Assembly (NCBI GenBank): GCA_900767955.1
Contig: CAAGBC010000010.1
Span: 1 to 21,575 of the forward strand
Length of the DNA stretch: 21,575 nt
DNA from: Spirochaetia bacterium
GTDB lineage: Bacteria > Spirochaetota > Spirochaetia > Treponematales > Treponemataceae
Direction of reading: 5' to 3'
Shown here one piece after another: positions 1-7,629 of the stretch. The position numbers and the translations under genes are program-made. The notes under the pieces are model-generated. The model had not been told where the DNA came from. It saw only the letters and a program-made list of their open reading frames with translations, and did not search any database. How positions within the stretch are numbered: position 1 is the stretch's first letter; every line of letters starts with the position of its first letter.

Positions 1-232
1 TAAAGGACTACGCTCAGCTACCAATAAAGGACTACGCTCAGCTACCAATAAAGGACTACGCTCAGCTACCAATAAAGGACTACGCTCAGCTACCGATAAA
101 GGACTTTGCTCAGATACCAAAAAGGCTACGCTCAGATACCAATAAAATACGCTTAACTATCAGTAAAAGCCATCGCTAAGCTACCGATGAAAGACTACGC
201 TTAACTATCTACAAATTACATCTTGCTATTAC
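1..232. repeat. Degenerate 24-bp tandem repeat array
   Basis: The window opens with four almost perfect head-to-tail 24-bp units (1-24, 25-48, 49-72, 73-96) built on the core GGACTACGCTCAGCTACC. Less faithful units follow, at 97-120, about 121-142, 143-165, 166-189 and 190-213, and then the sequence fades into ordinary AT-rich DNA. There are no unique spacers, so it is not a CRISPR array. The unit is a multiple of three, and the plus strand stays open in one frame as an eight-residue peptide repeat until a stop near 143-145. The array may therefore be the tail of a repeat-containing gene that starts outside the window. No start is visible, and the unit also resembles an intergenic REP-like sequence. 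Confidence 0.85.
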
Positions 233-246
233 TGATAAAAATAATA

Positions 247-275
247 TGTGGTTCCTGAGCGTAGCCGAAGGACCA
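247..275. repeat. Imperfect hairpin related to the tandem array
   Basis: GTGGTTCC at the left pairs, with one bulged base, with GGACCAC at the right. The loop carries CTGAGCGTAGCC, which read on the other strand contains the TACGCTCAG core of the tandem units just upstream. The hairpin and the array therefore probably share an origin. It precedes a strong terminator hairpin. Confidence 0.5.
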
Positions 276-287
276 CAGGTTTTGGAA

Positions 288-333
288 AATCCCACTTTTT
301 TCTTGTTTGTGCGAGAGAGAGTGGGATTTTTTT
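288..333. terminator. Rho-independent terminator, probably bidirectional
   Basis: AATCCCACT (288-296) pairs perfectly with AGTGGGATT (320-328), and G-U pairs extend the stem inward. A run of seven or more T follows on the plus strand. On the minus strand the stem is followed by four T, so it can also end the XRE gene whose stop codon lies about 14 bases to the right. Confidence 0.8.
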
Positions 334-346
334 ATAATAAAAATTT

Positions 347-661
347 CTATTTTTTTGCTAATGAATTGATTATTATTTTTACTGCTTCTAAATCAGATTT
401 ATTTAAATGGTATAAATTTCGTATAGTTTTTGATAAATCTTCTGAATCAGAATTATCTGAAATAATACCTGTAACAAGATATTCTACAGTTGTTCCAAGA
501 TATTTTGCAATTTTGACAGCATTTTCTGCATTTGGTAAAGATTTTTGTCCTGACAAATAATTATCTATTGTGTTTTTACTAATTCCTGTTCCGTATGCGA
601 GTTCTTTTACTTCTATATCTTTTGAATCAAGTAATTCTTTTAAATTTTCTGCAAAATACAT
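347..661 (-). CDS. XRE-family helix-turn-helix regulator
   Basis: This 104-residue protein has one N-terminal HTH of the Cro/C1 type. Residues about 4-58 run LKELLDSKDIEVKELAYGTG, then a recognition helix around SKNTIDNYLSG, then PNAENAVKIAKYLGTTVEYL. This is the usual XRE layout. The rest is a short charged, helical tail, probably for dimerisation. The overlapping plus-strand frame is a shadow. The gene is divergent from the lipoprotein gene at 833, and the 170-bp gap between them holds a 20-bp dyad and three repeated half-sites. It is therefore most simply a local repressor of itself and perhaps of the lipoprotein. That role is inference; the domain call is secure. Confidence 0.85.
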   Translation of the reverse strand: MYFAENLKELLDSKDIEVKELAYGTGISKNTIDNYLSGQKSLPNAENAVKIAKYLGTTVEYLVTGIISDNSDSEDLSKTIRNLYHLNKSDLEAVKIIINSLAKK

Positions 662-701
662 TTCTTAATTATACTTAATAAAGATATTTTTCCTTGAAAA
701 C

Positions 702-770
702 ACACTTAAATTGGTGTAACATTACTTATTAAACACTTAATTAAGCGTTTGCTACACTTTATAAAGTTGT
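702..770. promoter_or_regulatory. Candidate XRE operator region with three phased half-sites
   Basis: ACACTTAA occurs at 702-709 and 733-740, and ACACTTTA at 754-761. The start-to-start spacings are 31 and 21 bp, close to three and two helical turns, so the three sites face the same side of the DNA. The middle site is half of the 20-bp dyad AAACACTTAATTAAGCGTTT (731-750, one mismatched pair). The third abuts the perfect palindrome CTTTATAAAG (757-766). A possible minus-10 element, TATAAA (760-765), overlaps it, with a weak TTAATT 17 bp upstream. A divergent HTH gene next door makes an operator plausible. Confidence 0.5.
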
Positions 771-832
771 CATTTCAATTATTTGATTTGGTATAACTTT
801 CTTTCTTTTTTTTTTATTTGCGGAGGAAAAAA

Positions 833-3511
833 ATGAAAAAAATCTTAAATTGGATTGCAGTTTTATTGCTTACTACAAGTATTTTTACATGTATGAGCTG
901 TTCTCAAGATGTTACTATGCCTGAAGATAAAACAGCTCCTGCAGAAGTTACTAACTTTTCTGTTACACTTGAAAATACAACTGCTAGTTTATCTTGGACA
1001 AATCCTTCTGATGATGATTTTGCAGGAGTTCAAATTAGTATGACGCCTGCAGAAGGATTTTTATCAACTCCTATTAGCATAGGAAAATCGTCAACTAGTT
1101 TTATTGTTACAGGACTAAAAACGGAATCCACTTATTTGTTTACATTAAAAACTTTTGACAATAAACTAAATTATTCAATTGGTGTATCAATTCAAAAAAC
1201 AGTAAAAAAAGATAATTCTTCAGGAAATTCAGAAGATAAAGAACCAGAACAACCAAAAGATCCTATTATTCCTGATGACCCTGAAAATCCTAAGGAAGAT
1301 GAACCTATTGATCCTAATATTGATACAATTCCTCCTGCTCAAGTTTCAGATTTTATAGCTGAATATTCACCTATTGAAACATCAATCAGATTGTCTTGGA
1401 CAAATCCTCAAGATAAAGATTTTGCAGGAACAGAAATTCTTTGGAGAAATTATAATTCAGCTGAATATTTTACACTTTCTTTTGACAAATCTTATTCTTC
1501 AACAATTATAAGTGGAATTGCAGCTGACGACAGTGAATATTTTTTCCGAATATGCACAAAAGATGAATCTGGCAACATCGGAGAATCAGTACAGACAAAC
1601 GTTGTAGCTATTAATGATGAAATTCCTTTTTGTGATGTACGCACAGGTGATTATATCTTAAAAAATAAAACTTACGTGCGAAAAGAATATTATTCTGAAT
1701 TAACACAGTATGAAAGAAATCAAATAATTGGTATTGCTTTAGTTCCTGATTCTGGAGTTCCTGTAATTTTGGGATTGAAATTCCCTGACACAAGCTTAAT
1801 GTGGGCAGTTGCAGGAACAACTGGAGGAAACAGTTATTTCACAGATTTAGCCACAAATGTAAATATAAGCTATATAAACATTCATGATTATGGATATGAT
1901 TATGGATATACAATTACTGGAGATTTAGACGGAAGCGATAACTGGGATTACATTTGTAGTATTGATTCAGTTGGTACACAAAATTCAGCAACTAGCTATC
2001 CAGCATTTTATTTTGCAAATATGTATGCAGCTGTTGCAGGTTTAATGGGAAGTGAATTTGCTGACAGTTGGTATGTTCCAAGTATAAATGAATTATATGA
2101 AGTATCTAAACAGTTTGATGCTTTGAATGAATCATTAAAAACTTTAGGAATAACTTTACCAATAATTTCTGAACTTAAAATTGGAAACACAAAAGAAAAA
2201 GATTACGTCAGATTTTGGAGTTCTTCACAATCATATTCATTAGATTATTCTGCATACGTGTTAGAAGGCATTGCAGAAGAAAATTATGGTATGTATGCAG
2301 GTTATTACTATTCATATGGAAATTTTTCATTAGAAAATATCAACAGAGGAAGTAATGCTTATGTTTGGGCATTCCACAAATTTGATGTAAGAGAAATAAA
2401 ACCTTATGATAATTATGGTAATCCAGAAATTTTAGATGTTGAAATTCAAACAGTAGGCGAAAATTACACAGGAAAAATTCCTGTGACAATTTATGGCTAT
2501 GATTTATTAAGTGGTACAATTACAAGTGATAATACAACATTTACAGATGTAAAATATTTAAGTAATACAAAAGCAACTGCAACAATTAGCAATCCTGGAT
2601 ATGTTGGTGAACATAGCATAACAGTAAGTTGTGGTGATTCAACTTATAATGGAACTTACAATGTAGCATTATATGATGATTACTTTAAAATAGTAAACAT
2701 TGGTGAACAAGATAGTGCATTCACAATTGCATATCCTGACAATAGTGAATATCAAGGTTCTTTTTATGATACAACAACAAGCGGTGATTATAACAACTAT
2801 AGTGGGAATTTCAAAAGTTATATTGAAAGTTTTACCTTTAGTGATGCATTTAGGGAAAAATACGCAGGAATGCTATATGGAAACAGACTTAATATTACTT
2901 GGAAAGAATTTATTGAAAATGATAAATATCCTAGTAACGATAATCAAATAAGAGCTAATCAAAATTTTGATTATTTAATTACGCAACTAAATAACCTTCT
3001 AACACCAGTTTTTGAAGATATTGGTGAAACACTTGCAACTACTTACGAATGGACAATAACTGGATATAATGAGTATGATTGTTTAAAAGAATATGAATTT
3101 TATATTTACTACAATATAATGATTTCCCTGTCATATAAATCATATAAAAATGGTTATTCTGAAGCTATTTCTTCTACTACATGGCAAAGTAGTGATGCTA
3201 TTGATGTATGGAACAGATTATACTCCGAAGAAATTTTTAATACAACACCACCAATTGCAGATATACTTTCAGATATAAATAATGGATGTCCTTTAATTAT
3301 TGAACAAATGAGTGCTATTCTTGCTACTGTGGCAGAAAACCTTCAAGTGGAATTAAGCGATTTACAAAAAATATTTAATTTGTCATTTATTATAGAAACC
3401 TTAGAACCAATTGGTGATACATCAGAAAATAGGAATCTTTATCATGATAATTATTTAGCAAATATAGAATGGGAAATTTTTGAATTTTATTTTGATGAAT
3501 ATAACCAATAA
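833..3511 (+). CDS. Large fibronectin-III/DUF1566-like lipoprotein
   Basis: A TTG at 818 would extend the frame, but GGAGG at 822-826 sits six bases before ATG 833, giving an 892-residue protein that begins MKKILNWIAVLLL. The lysine start, hydrophobic core and Cys20/Cys23 (TCMSC) indicate a spirochete-type lipoprotein signal with a relaxed lipobox, so the product is probably on the cell envelope. Two fibronectin-III-like domains follow, near residues 35-115 and 165-250, each with L-SWTNP-D-DFAG. A Pro/Glu/Asp-rich linker separates them. Residues about 270-525 look like the DUF1566/Fib_succ_major fold (SWYVPSINELYEV, FWSSSQSYS, YVWAFHKF). An IPT/immunoglobulin-like segment spans about 540-610. 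The last 280 residues match nothing I recognise. A terminator follows immediately. The function is unknown; surface binding is only a guess. Confidence 0.85.
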   Translation: MKKILNWIAVLLLTTSIFTCMSCSQDVTMPEDKTAPAEVTNFSVTLENTTASLSWTNPSDDDFAGVQISMTPAEGFLSTPISIGKSSTSFIVTGLKTESTYLFTLKTFDNKLNYSIGVSIQKTVKKDNSSGNSEDKEPEQPKDPIIPDDPENPKEDEPIDPNIDTIPPAQVSDFIAEYSPIETSIRLSWTNPQDKDFAGTEILWRNYNSAEYFTLSFDKSYSSTIISGIAADDSEYFFRICTKDESGNIGESVQTNVVAINDEIPFCDVRTGDYILKNKTYVRKEYYSELTQYERNQIIGIALVPDSGVPVILGLKFPDTSLMWAVAGTTGGNSYFTDLATNVNISYINIHDYGYDYGYTITGDLDGSDNWDYICSIDSVGTQNSATSYPAFYFANMYAAVAGLMGSEFADSWYVPSINELYEVSKQFDALNESLKTLGITLPIISELKIGNTKEKDYVRFWSSSQSYSLDYSAYVLEGIAEENYGMYAGYYYSYGNFSLENINRGSNAYVWAFHKFDVREIKPYDNYGNPEILDVEIQTVGENYTGKIPVTIYGYDLLSGTITSDNTTFTDVKYLSNTKATATISNPGYVGEHSITVSCGDSTYNGTYNVALYDDYFKIVNIGEQDSAFTIAYPDNSEYQGSFYDTTTSGDYNNYSGNFKSYIESFTFSDAFREKYAGMLYGNRLNITWKEFIENDKYPSNDNQIRANQNFDYLITQLNNLLTPVFEDIGETLATTYEWTITGYNEYDCLKEYEFYIYYNIMISLSYKSYKNGYSEAISSTTWQSSDAIDVWNRLYSEEIFNTTPPIADILSDINNGCPLIIEQMSAILATVAENLQVELSDLQKIFNLSFIIETLEPIGDTSENRNLYHDNYLANIEWEIFEFYFDEYNQ

Positions 3512-3530
3512 TCATCAAAAACATTAATTT

Positions 3531-3565
3531 CCTTCCCCACCGTGTTTTTGGTGGGGATTTTTTTT
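3531..3565 (+). terminator. Rho-independent terminator of the lipoprotein gene
   Basis: CCCCACC (3535-3541) pairs perfectly with GGTGGGG (3550-3556) and is followed by an eight-base T tract. It lies about 20 bases after the lipoprotein stop codon. The small reading frame that crosses it is spurious. Confidence 0.9.
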
Positions 3566-3728
3566 CACAACAATTTATATATTGCCCTTATCACAGCTTT
3601 TCAACTTAAAATCCCCTCCCCACACACAAAAAAAATATTTTCTATTCTTCCTCCTTTTTTTTGTAAGAAAATTGATGTTTTTGCGAATATTAATTATGTA
3701 GACATTTTACAAAATATTTGGAGACAGA

Positions 3729-4517
3729 ATGAAAAAATTTGAAAACTTAAAGTTTACCGATCATTACATGTTTGAAAAAGTTCTGCAAAATCATGAAATA
3801 TGCAAAGAACTTTTAGAAAGACTGTTAAAAATCAAAATTGACCATCTTGAATATCCAGAAATTGAAAAAACAATTAGTCCTTATTATGAAACTCGAGGTG
3901 TCCGCCTTGATGTTTATCTAAAAGACAGCGACAAGATTTTTGATATTGAATTACAAAATTCAATTGATATTGATTTACCTCTGCGAACAAGATTTTATCA
4001 ATCAATGATTGATACTGATAATCTTTTAAAAGGACAACACTATTCAGAATTACCACAAAGTTATGTGATTTTTATTTGCAATTATGATCCTTTTAATTCA
4101 GATTTACCCATATACACATTTAAGAATTACTGTGAAGAAAACAAAAACTTACTTCTGCAAGACAAGGCAATTAAAAAGTTTTATAACGCCTTAGCCTATG
4201 AAAAAGAAAACGATATAGAAATTAGGGCATTTTTGCAGTATACTTGTAAAGAAGAGACTGCTGACGAATTTACAAACAGAATCGCATCCTTAATTCATAC
4301 AATAAAGCAACAAGAAGTCAGCAGAAAGGAGTATCAGACTATGAACATTCATGACCAAGATACATTTCGACGAGGCAAAAAAGAAGGAGCTGAACAAAAA
4401 GCAATTGAAACTGCTAAAAAGCTTTTAGAAATAGGAATGCCTATTGAACAAGTTGCAAATATAACAGTGCTTTCAGAAGAGGTTGTAAAAGCACTTTTTA
4501 ATGAACAAAACAAATAA
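3729..4517 (+). CDS. Rpn family recombination-promoting nuclease / PD-(D/E)XK putative transposase
   Basis: This 262-residue protein has the Rpn/PDDEXK_2 layout. It opens with a FTDHYMFEKVLQ-type segment. The nuclease core follows as Asp61 (GVRLDVYL), Glu74 and Gln76 (FDIELQ). The middle region contains SYVIFICNYDPF, and the tail RRGKKEGAEQKAIETAKKLL is typical of family members in gut bacteria and spirochetes. Characterised relatives (RpnA) are DNA endonucleases that promote RecA-independent recombination. The database label transposase reflects multi-copy spread, and no terminal inverted repeats are visible here. GGAGA at 3720-3724 supports ATG 3729. All core residues are present, so it should be intact. 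It is a single-gene unit between two terminators. Confidence 0.9.
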   Translation: MKKFENLKFTDHYMFEKVLQNHEICKELLERLLKIKIDHLEYPEIEKTISPYYETRGVRLDVYLKDSDKIFDIELQNSIDIDLPLRTRFYQSMIDTDNLLKGQHYSELPQSYVIFICNYDPFNSDLPIYTFKNYCEENKNLLLQDKAIKKFYNALAYEKENDIEIRAFLQYTCKEETADEFTNRIASLIHTIKQQEVSRKEYQTMNIHDQDTFRRGKKEGAEQKAIETAKKLLEIGMPIEQVANITVLSEEVVKALFNEQNK

Positions 4518-4552
4518 AAAATAAATAACATTACATTTACCCAATACAAATC

Positions 4553-4595
4553 AGAGTCAAGGAATAACAACATTAATTCTTGGCTCTTTTTTTTT
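4553..4595 (+). terminator. Rho-independent terminator after the Rpn gene
   Basis: AGAGTCAAGGAA (4553-4564) pairs with TTCTTGGCTCT (4577-4587), allowing one G-U pair and one bulge, and is followed by a nine-base T run. Confidence 0.85.
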
Positions 4596-4712
4596 GCGTT
4601 AGCGCTGGGAGCCCCGAAGTCCATGAAAACCTACTTTGGAGGTTTTTAGGGATGAGCGGATAGCGAAGGGCGGACATAGCGACCTTGCTTGCAAGGAAAC
4701 GCCATTTTTTAC
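4596..4712. repeat. GC-rich hairpin block, relative of the dispersed elements
   Basis: This is an abruptly GC-rich stretch between two AT-rich genes. It holds AAAACCT/AGGTTTT (4626-4646, followed by T), the tight hairpin CCTTGC-TT-GCAAGG (4683-4696), and an outer GGCG...CGCC pair followed by six T. It shares ATGAGCGGATAGCG with the reverse complement of the element at 21212-21430, so it looks like a distant or truncated member of that family. Confidence 0.55.
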
Positions 4713-4770
4713 AAAAATTTTACACCTATTTTTCTATCATGTGTTAAAATAGTTAACTATTGGAGTTCCT

Positions 4771-6066
4771 ATGCAATATTTTAAATTACAAGTTGGCTGT
4801 TTATCCGTTGTTTTATTTATAATCATAAATTATTTTAGAGAAATTGGAATAAAAAATAAAAAGTTCAAATTATCGCTTTTTGGTGCAATTGTTATAACTG
4901 CAATTATTCAGCTATTTTTTGACGGATTAACAGCTTATACGGTAAATCACCTTGAAACAGTAAAACCTATACTTAATTTGATTTTTCATCTTTGCTTTTT
5001 GATAAGTATCAATACTATGGTTTTCTTGATGTATGTCTACATTCTTGATGTTACAGAAAAATTTCCTACAAAATTATGGAAAAAAATATTTATATTTACT
5101 CCATACATTGGAACAATTTTAGCAATTTTTATTTGTATTAATAAATTAGAATATATTCACGGAAAAACAACAAACTACTCTATGGGAATTCCTGTTTATG
5201 CTTGTTTTACAATTGTAGCTCTATATTTTATTCTTACATTTTTTACTTTTATTCGCCATTGGAAATTTGTTGAACAAAAGAAAAGAATGACGATTCTTAT
5301 TTATATGACAGTTTCTTTATGTGTAATGATTTTTCAAGCAATTTTCCCTGAAATTTTAATTACTGCTATTGGGCCTACAATTTTTGTTTTGGGAATTTAT
5401 ATTAATCACGAAAATCCTACTATTAAACGACTTACAAAACATAGACATACAACTGTTATGGATTTTGCTACTTTAGCAGAAAATCGTGACAATAGCACTG
5501 GTGGTCACATTAAAAGAACTACTGCTTATGTTAAATTGCTTTCTAAAGAATTGCAAAAACGCCAATACTACCAAGATATTCTTACAAAAGATTACTTGAT
5601 TAATTTGCAAATGGCTTCTCCAATGCACGATATTGGAAAGATTTCTACGCCTGATGCAATTTTACAAAAACCAGGAAAATTAACCGATGAAGAATACTCT
5701 ATTATGAAGGAACATTCCAAAAACGGTGCAAAGATTATTGAAGAAACATTTGGAAAGCACGATTCCCCTGAATTCAGAAAAATGGCTTACGAAGTTGCAC
5801 TTTATCACCATGAAAAATGGAACGGAAAAGGTTATCCAATGGGACTAAAAGAAGATGAAATTCCATTATCTGCAAGAATCATGTCAATTGCTGATGTTTT
5901 TGACGCTGTTTCACAAAAAAGATGTTACAGAGATGCAATGCCTTTAGACGAATGTTTTGAAATTATTCAAAAAGGCAAAGGTTGGGATTTTGACCCATTG
6001 CTAGTAGATATTTTCTTAAGCATTCGCCCACAAGTTGAACAAATTTACAAAAAGATTTACGGATAG
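4771..6066 (+). CDS. Membrane-anchored HD-GYP domain protein, c-di-GMP phosphodiesterase
   Basis: The first 215 residues or so hold about six or seven hydrophobic segments that form an integral membrane sensor-like region with no named domain I can recognise. The C-terminal half is an HD-GYP domain. It has the helix AENRDNSTGGHIKRT, then MHDIGKI with His286-Asp287, then KEHSKNGAKIIEE, then HHEKWNGKGYP with Gly354-Tyr355-Pro356, then ARIMSIADVFDAVSQKR. All metal-binding residues seem to be kept. Such proteins hydrolyse c-di-GMP to pGpG or GMP at the cytoplasmic face, so it probably links a membrane signal to motility or attachment. GGAG (4761-4764) supports the ATG. It stands alone and ends in a strong terminator. 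The input signal cannot be told from the sequence. Confidence 0.92.
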   Translation: MQYFKLQVGCLSVVLFIIINYFREIGIKNKKFKLSLFGAIVITAIIQLFFDGLTAYTVNHLETVKPILNLIFHLCFLISINTMVFLMYVYILDVTEKFPTKLWKKIFIFTPYIGTILAIFICINKLEYIHGKTTNYSMGIPVYACFTIVALYFILTFFTFIRHWKFVEQKKRMTILIYMTVSLCVMIFQAIFPEILITAIGPTIFVLGIYINHENPTIKRLTKHRHTTVMDFATLAENRDNSTGGHIKRTTAYVKLLSKELQKRQYYQDILTKDYLINLQMASPMHDIGKISTPDAILQKPGKLTDEEYSIMKEHSKNGAKIIEETFGKHDSPEFRKMAYEVALYHHEKWNGKGYPMGLKEDEIPLSARIMSIADVFDAVSQKRCYRDAMPLDECFEIIQKGKGWDFDPLLVDIFLSIRPQVEQIYKKIYG

Positions 6067-6071
6067 TTGTA

Positions 6072-6116
6072 AAAAATTGCGTAAAAAGTTAATATCTCTT
6101 TACGCAATTTTTTTTT
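6072..6116. terminator. Strong terminator after the HD-GYP gene
   Basis: AAAATTGCGTAAA (6073-6085) is a perfect 13-bp inverted repeat with TTTACGCAATTTT (6099-6111), and T continues to 6116. The A-rich left side makes it symmetrical. Confidence 0.92.
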
Positions 6117-6121
6117 GCCCA

Positions 6122-6155
6122 TGCGCAGTTTATGAATCTCAAAAACTCCTGCGCA
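6122..6155. promoter_or_regulatory. Inverted repeat in the leader of the VUT-SDR-GNAT operon
   Basis: TGCGCAG (6122-6128) pairs perfectly with CTGCGCA (6149-6155) across a 20-base loop. It ends 32 bases before the VUT start codon and has no T run, so it looks more like a leader structure or operator than a terminator. It does not fit the preQ1-I pattern I know, although a transporter for queuosine precursors follows. Confidence 0.35.
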
Positions 6156-6187
6156 ATATAAATCAAAATCCTTAAAGAGAGAACACA

Positions 6188-6961
6188 ATGTCAAAATTAA
6201 AAGCCTTTATCACAAAGGAACTTACCGATTACAAAATTCTTTTAAGAAATATTCCTTCACCAACTATTTTATTTTTTACACTTTCTGTAGTTTGTGCAAA
6301 TTTAATGGCAAACAAAGAATTTATCAATTTTAAATACCTTGCGTTAGATTGCGGCTTTGTTTTTAGTTGGATTATGTTCTTGTGTATGGATGTAATTTGC
6401 AAACGATGGGGGGCAAAAGCTTCTGTAAAAATTTCAGTGTTTGCGTTGCTAATAAATTTGTGCGTTTGCGTTTCATTTTTTATGCTTTCAAAAACTCCGG
6501 GGAATTGGGCAGAATTTTACATACATCAAAATGAACTTATTAATCAAACTTTAAACAAAACTTTTAGTGGCTCTTGGTATGTTGTATTAGGTTCAGCAAC
6601 TGCATTTTTAGTTTCTTCCATAATAAATGCGCTTTTAAACAAAACTGTGGGTAACATCGCAGAAAAAAAATTACAAAAAGACAACTTTACAACATTTGCC
6701 CTACGCTCTTACATTTCAACTTTTATAGCACAATTTTCAGACAATATGATTTTTGCAACAGTAGTTTCAAAAGTATTTTTTGGTTGGACATGGACACAAG
6801 TTTTAATTTGTTCAGTTTTTGGTGCAACTTGCGAATTACTTTGCGAAGTTTTATTTTCTGGAATAGGATTCAAAATCCTTCAAAATTGGGAAAAAGAAAA
6901 TGTAGGCAACGAATATATTTCTTACAGAAAAAAATGCAAATCCCAAAAGGAACAAATATGA
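6188..6961 (+). CDS. VUT family transporter (YhhQ-like, queuosine precursor transport)
   Basis: This 257-residue integral membrane protein has about six hydrophobic helices. It has the VUT/DUF165 hallmarks: an early helix containing VVCANLMANKEF, an acidic-cysteine helix (DVICKRWGAKAS), and a late helix with FIAQFSDNMIFATV. Family members import queuosine precursors such as preQ0 or preQ1 for tRNA modification, and this one is inferred to do the same. The N-terminal extension of about 25 residues is usual for spirochete homologues. A purine-rich AGAGAGAA supports the ATG. The stop codon overlaps the next start as ATGA (6958-6961), so translation of the dehydrogenase is probably coupled. The operon carries no queuosine biosynthesis gene. 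Confidence 0.85.
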   Translation: MSKLKAFITKELTDYKILLRNIPSPTILFFTLSVVCANLMANKEFINFKYLALDCGFVFSWIMFLCMDVICKRWGAKASVKISVFALLINLCVCVSFFMLSKTPGNWAEFYIHQNELINQTLNKTFSGSWYVVLGSATAFLVSSIINALLNKTVGNIAEKKLQKDNFTTFALRSYISTFIAQFSDNMIFATVVSKVFFGWTWTQVLICSVFGATCELLCEVLFSGIGFKILQNWEKENVGNEYISYRKKCKSQKEQI

Positions 6962-7620
6962 AAGTATTAATAACAGGAACAACTCAAGGAATTGGCAAAG
7001 CCTCTGCAGAACTTTTTTTGCAAAACGGACATCAAGTAATTGGTTTTGATAAAAAACCGTCTTCCATTCAGAATAAAAATTACACACATTATGAAATTGA
7101 TATTTGCCAAAAGGAAAATTTTCCTCAAATAAACGATATACAAATCATCATAAACAACGCAGGAATCCAAACAGGAACAGAACAAGACATCAAAACAAAT
7201 TTACTAGGAACTATGTATATTACAGAAAAATACGCATTTCAAAAAAATATAAAATCAGTTTTGTTTAATAGTTCTGTTTCAAGTCTTACAGGCAACGAAT
7301 TTCCTTCTTATGTTGCTTCAAAAGCGGGCGTTACTGGATATATGAAAAACTGTGCAATTCGTCTTGCAAATGAATTTAAAGCAACTTGCAACGCACTTTG
7401 TTTTGGCGGTGTTCTTACAGAACTAAATAAACCTGTTATAGAAAATCCACAACTTTGGAAAAAAATTATGGATGTAACTCCTTTAAAAAAATGGGCAACT
7501 GCACAAGAAGCAGCTCAGTGGTGCTACTTTATGACAGTTACAAATACATTTTGCACAGGCCAAGCAATCGACATTTCTGGCGGAGAACGAAACTGTGCAG
7601 ATTTATTCGTGTGGAATTAA
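6958..7620 (+). CDS. Short-chain dehydrogenase/reductase (SDR)
   Basis: The open frame reaches back to 6784, but ATG 6958, preceded by AAAAGGAAC and overlapping the VUT stop, is the credible start and gives 220 residues. It is a classical SDR. The nucleotide motif is TGTTQGIG (residues 6-13), Asp31 at the end of strand two suggests NAD(H) preference, NNAG lies at 66-69, a Ser-rich SSVSS at 105-109, and the catalytic YVASK at 118-122. At 220 residues it is short for the family, but the core is complete. The substrate is unknown. Being second in a transporter-SDR-acetyltransferase operon hints at a small-molecule modification route, which is inference only. Confidence 0.9.
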   Translation: MKVLITGTTQGIGKASAELFLQNGHQVIGFDKKPSSIQNKNYTHYEIDICQKENFPQINDIQIIINNAGIQTGTEQDIKTNLLGTMYITEKYAFQKNIKSVLFNSSVSSLTGNEFPSYVASKAGVTGYMKNCAIRLANEFKATCNALCFGGVLTELNKPVIENPQLWKKIMDVTPLKKWATAQEAAQWCYFMTVTNTFCTGQAIDISGGERNCADLFVWN

Positions 7621-7629
7621 GGAAGAAAA

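Noticed and set aside
1..232. CRISPR array
   Set aside because: The units are directly adjacent with no unique spacers, and no cas genes are present.
246..560. Plus-strand reading frame overlapping the XRE gene
   Set aside because: It is antisense to a clear HTH gene, crosses a terminator hairpin, and its translation is low-complexity.
3729..4517. Insertion sequence around the Rpn gene
   Set aside because: No terminal inverted repeats or target duplications are visible, and the gene has its own terminator. The transposase label is a database convention for this family.
6117..6187. preQ1 riboswitch upstream of the VUT gene
   Set aside because: The expected compact stem with an A-rich tail pairing into the loop could not be found; only a simple inverted repeat is present.
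6784..6957. N-terminal extension of the SDR gene
   Set aside because: The added residues are the VUT coding sequence read in another frame. ATG 6958 has a ribosome site and starts right at the nucleotide-binding motif.
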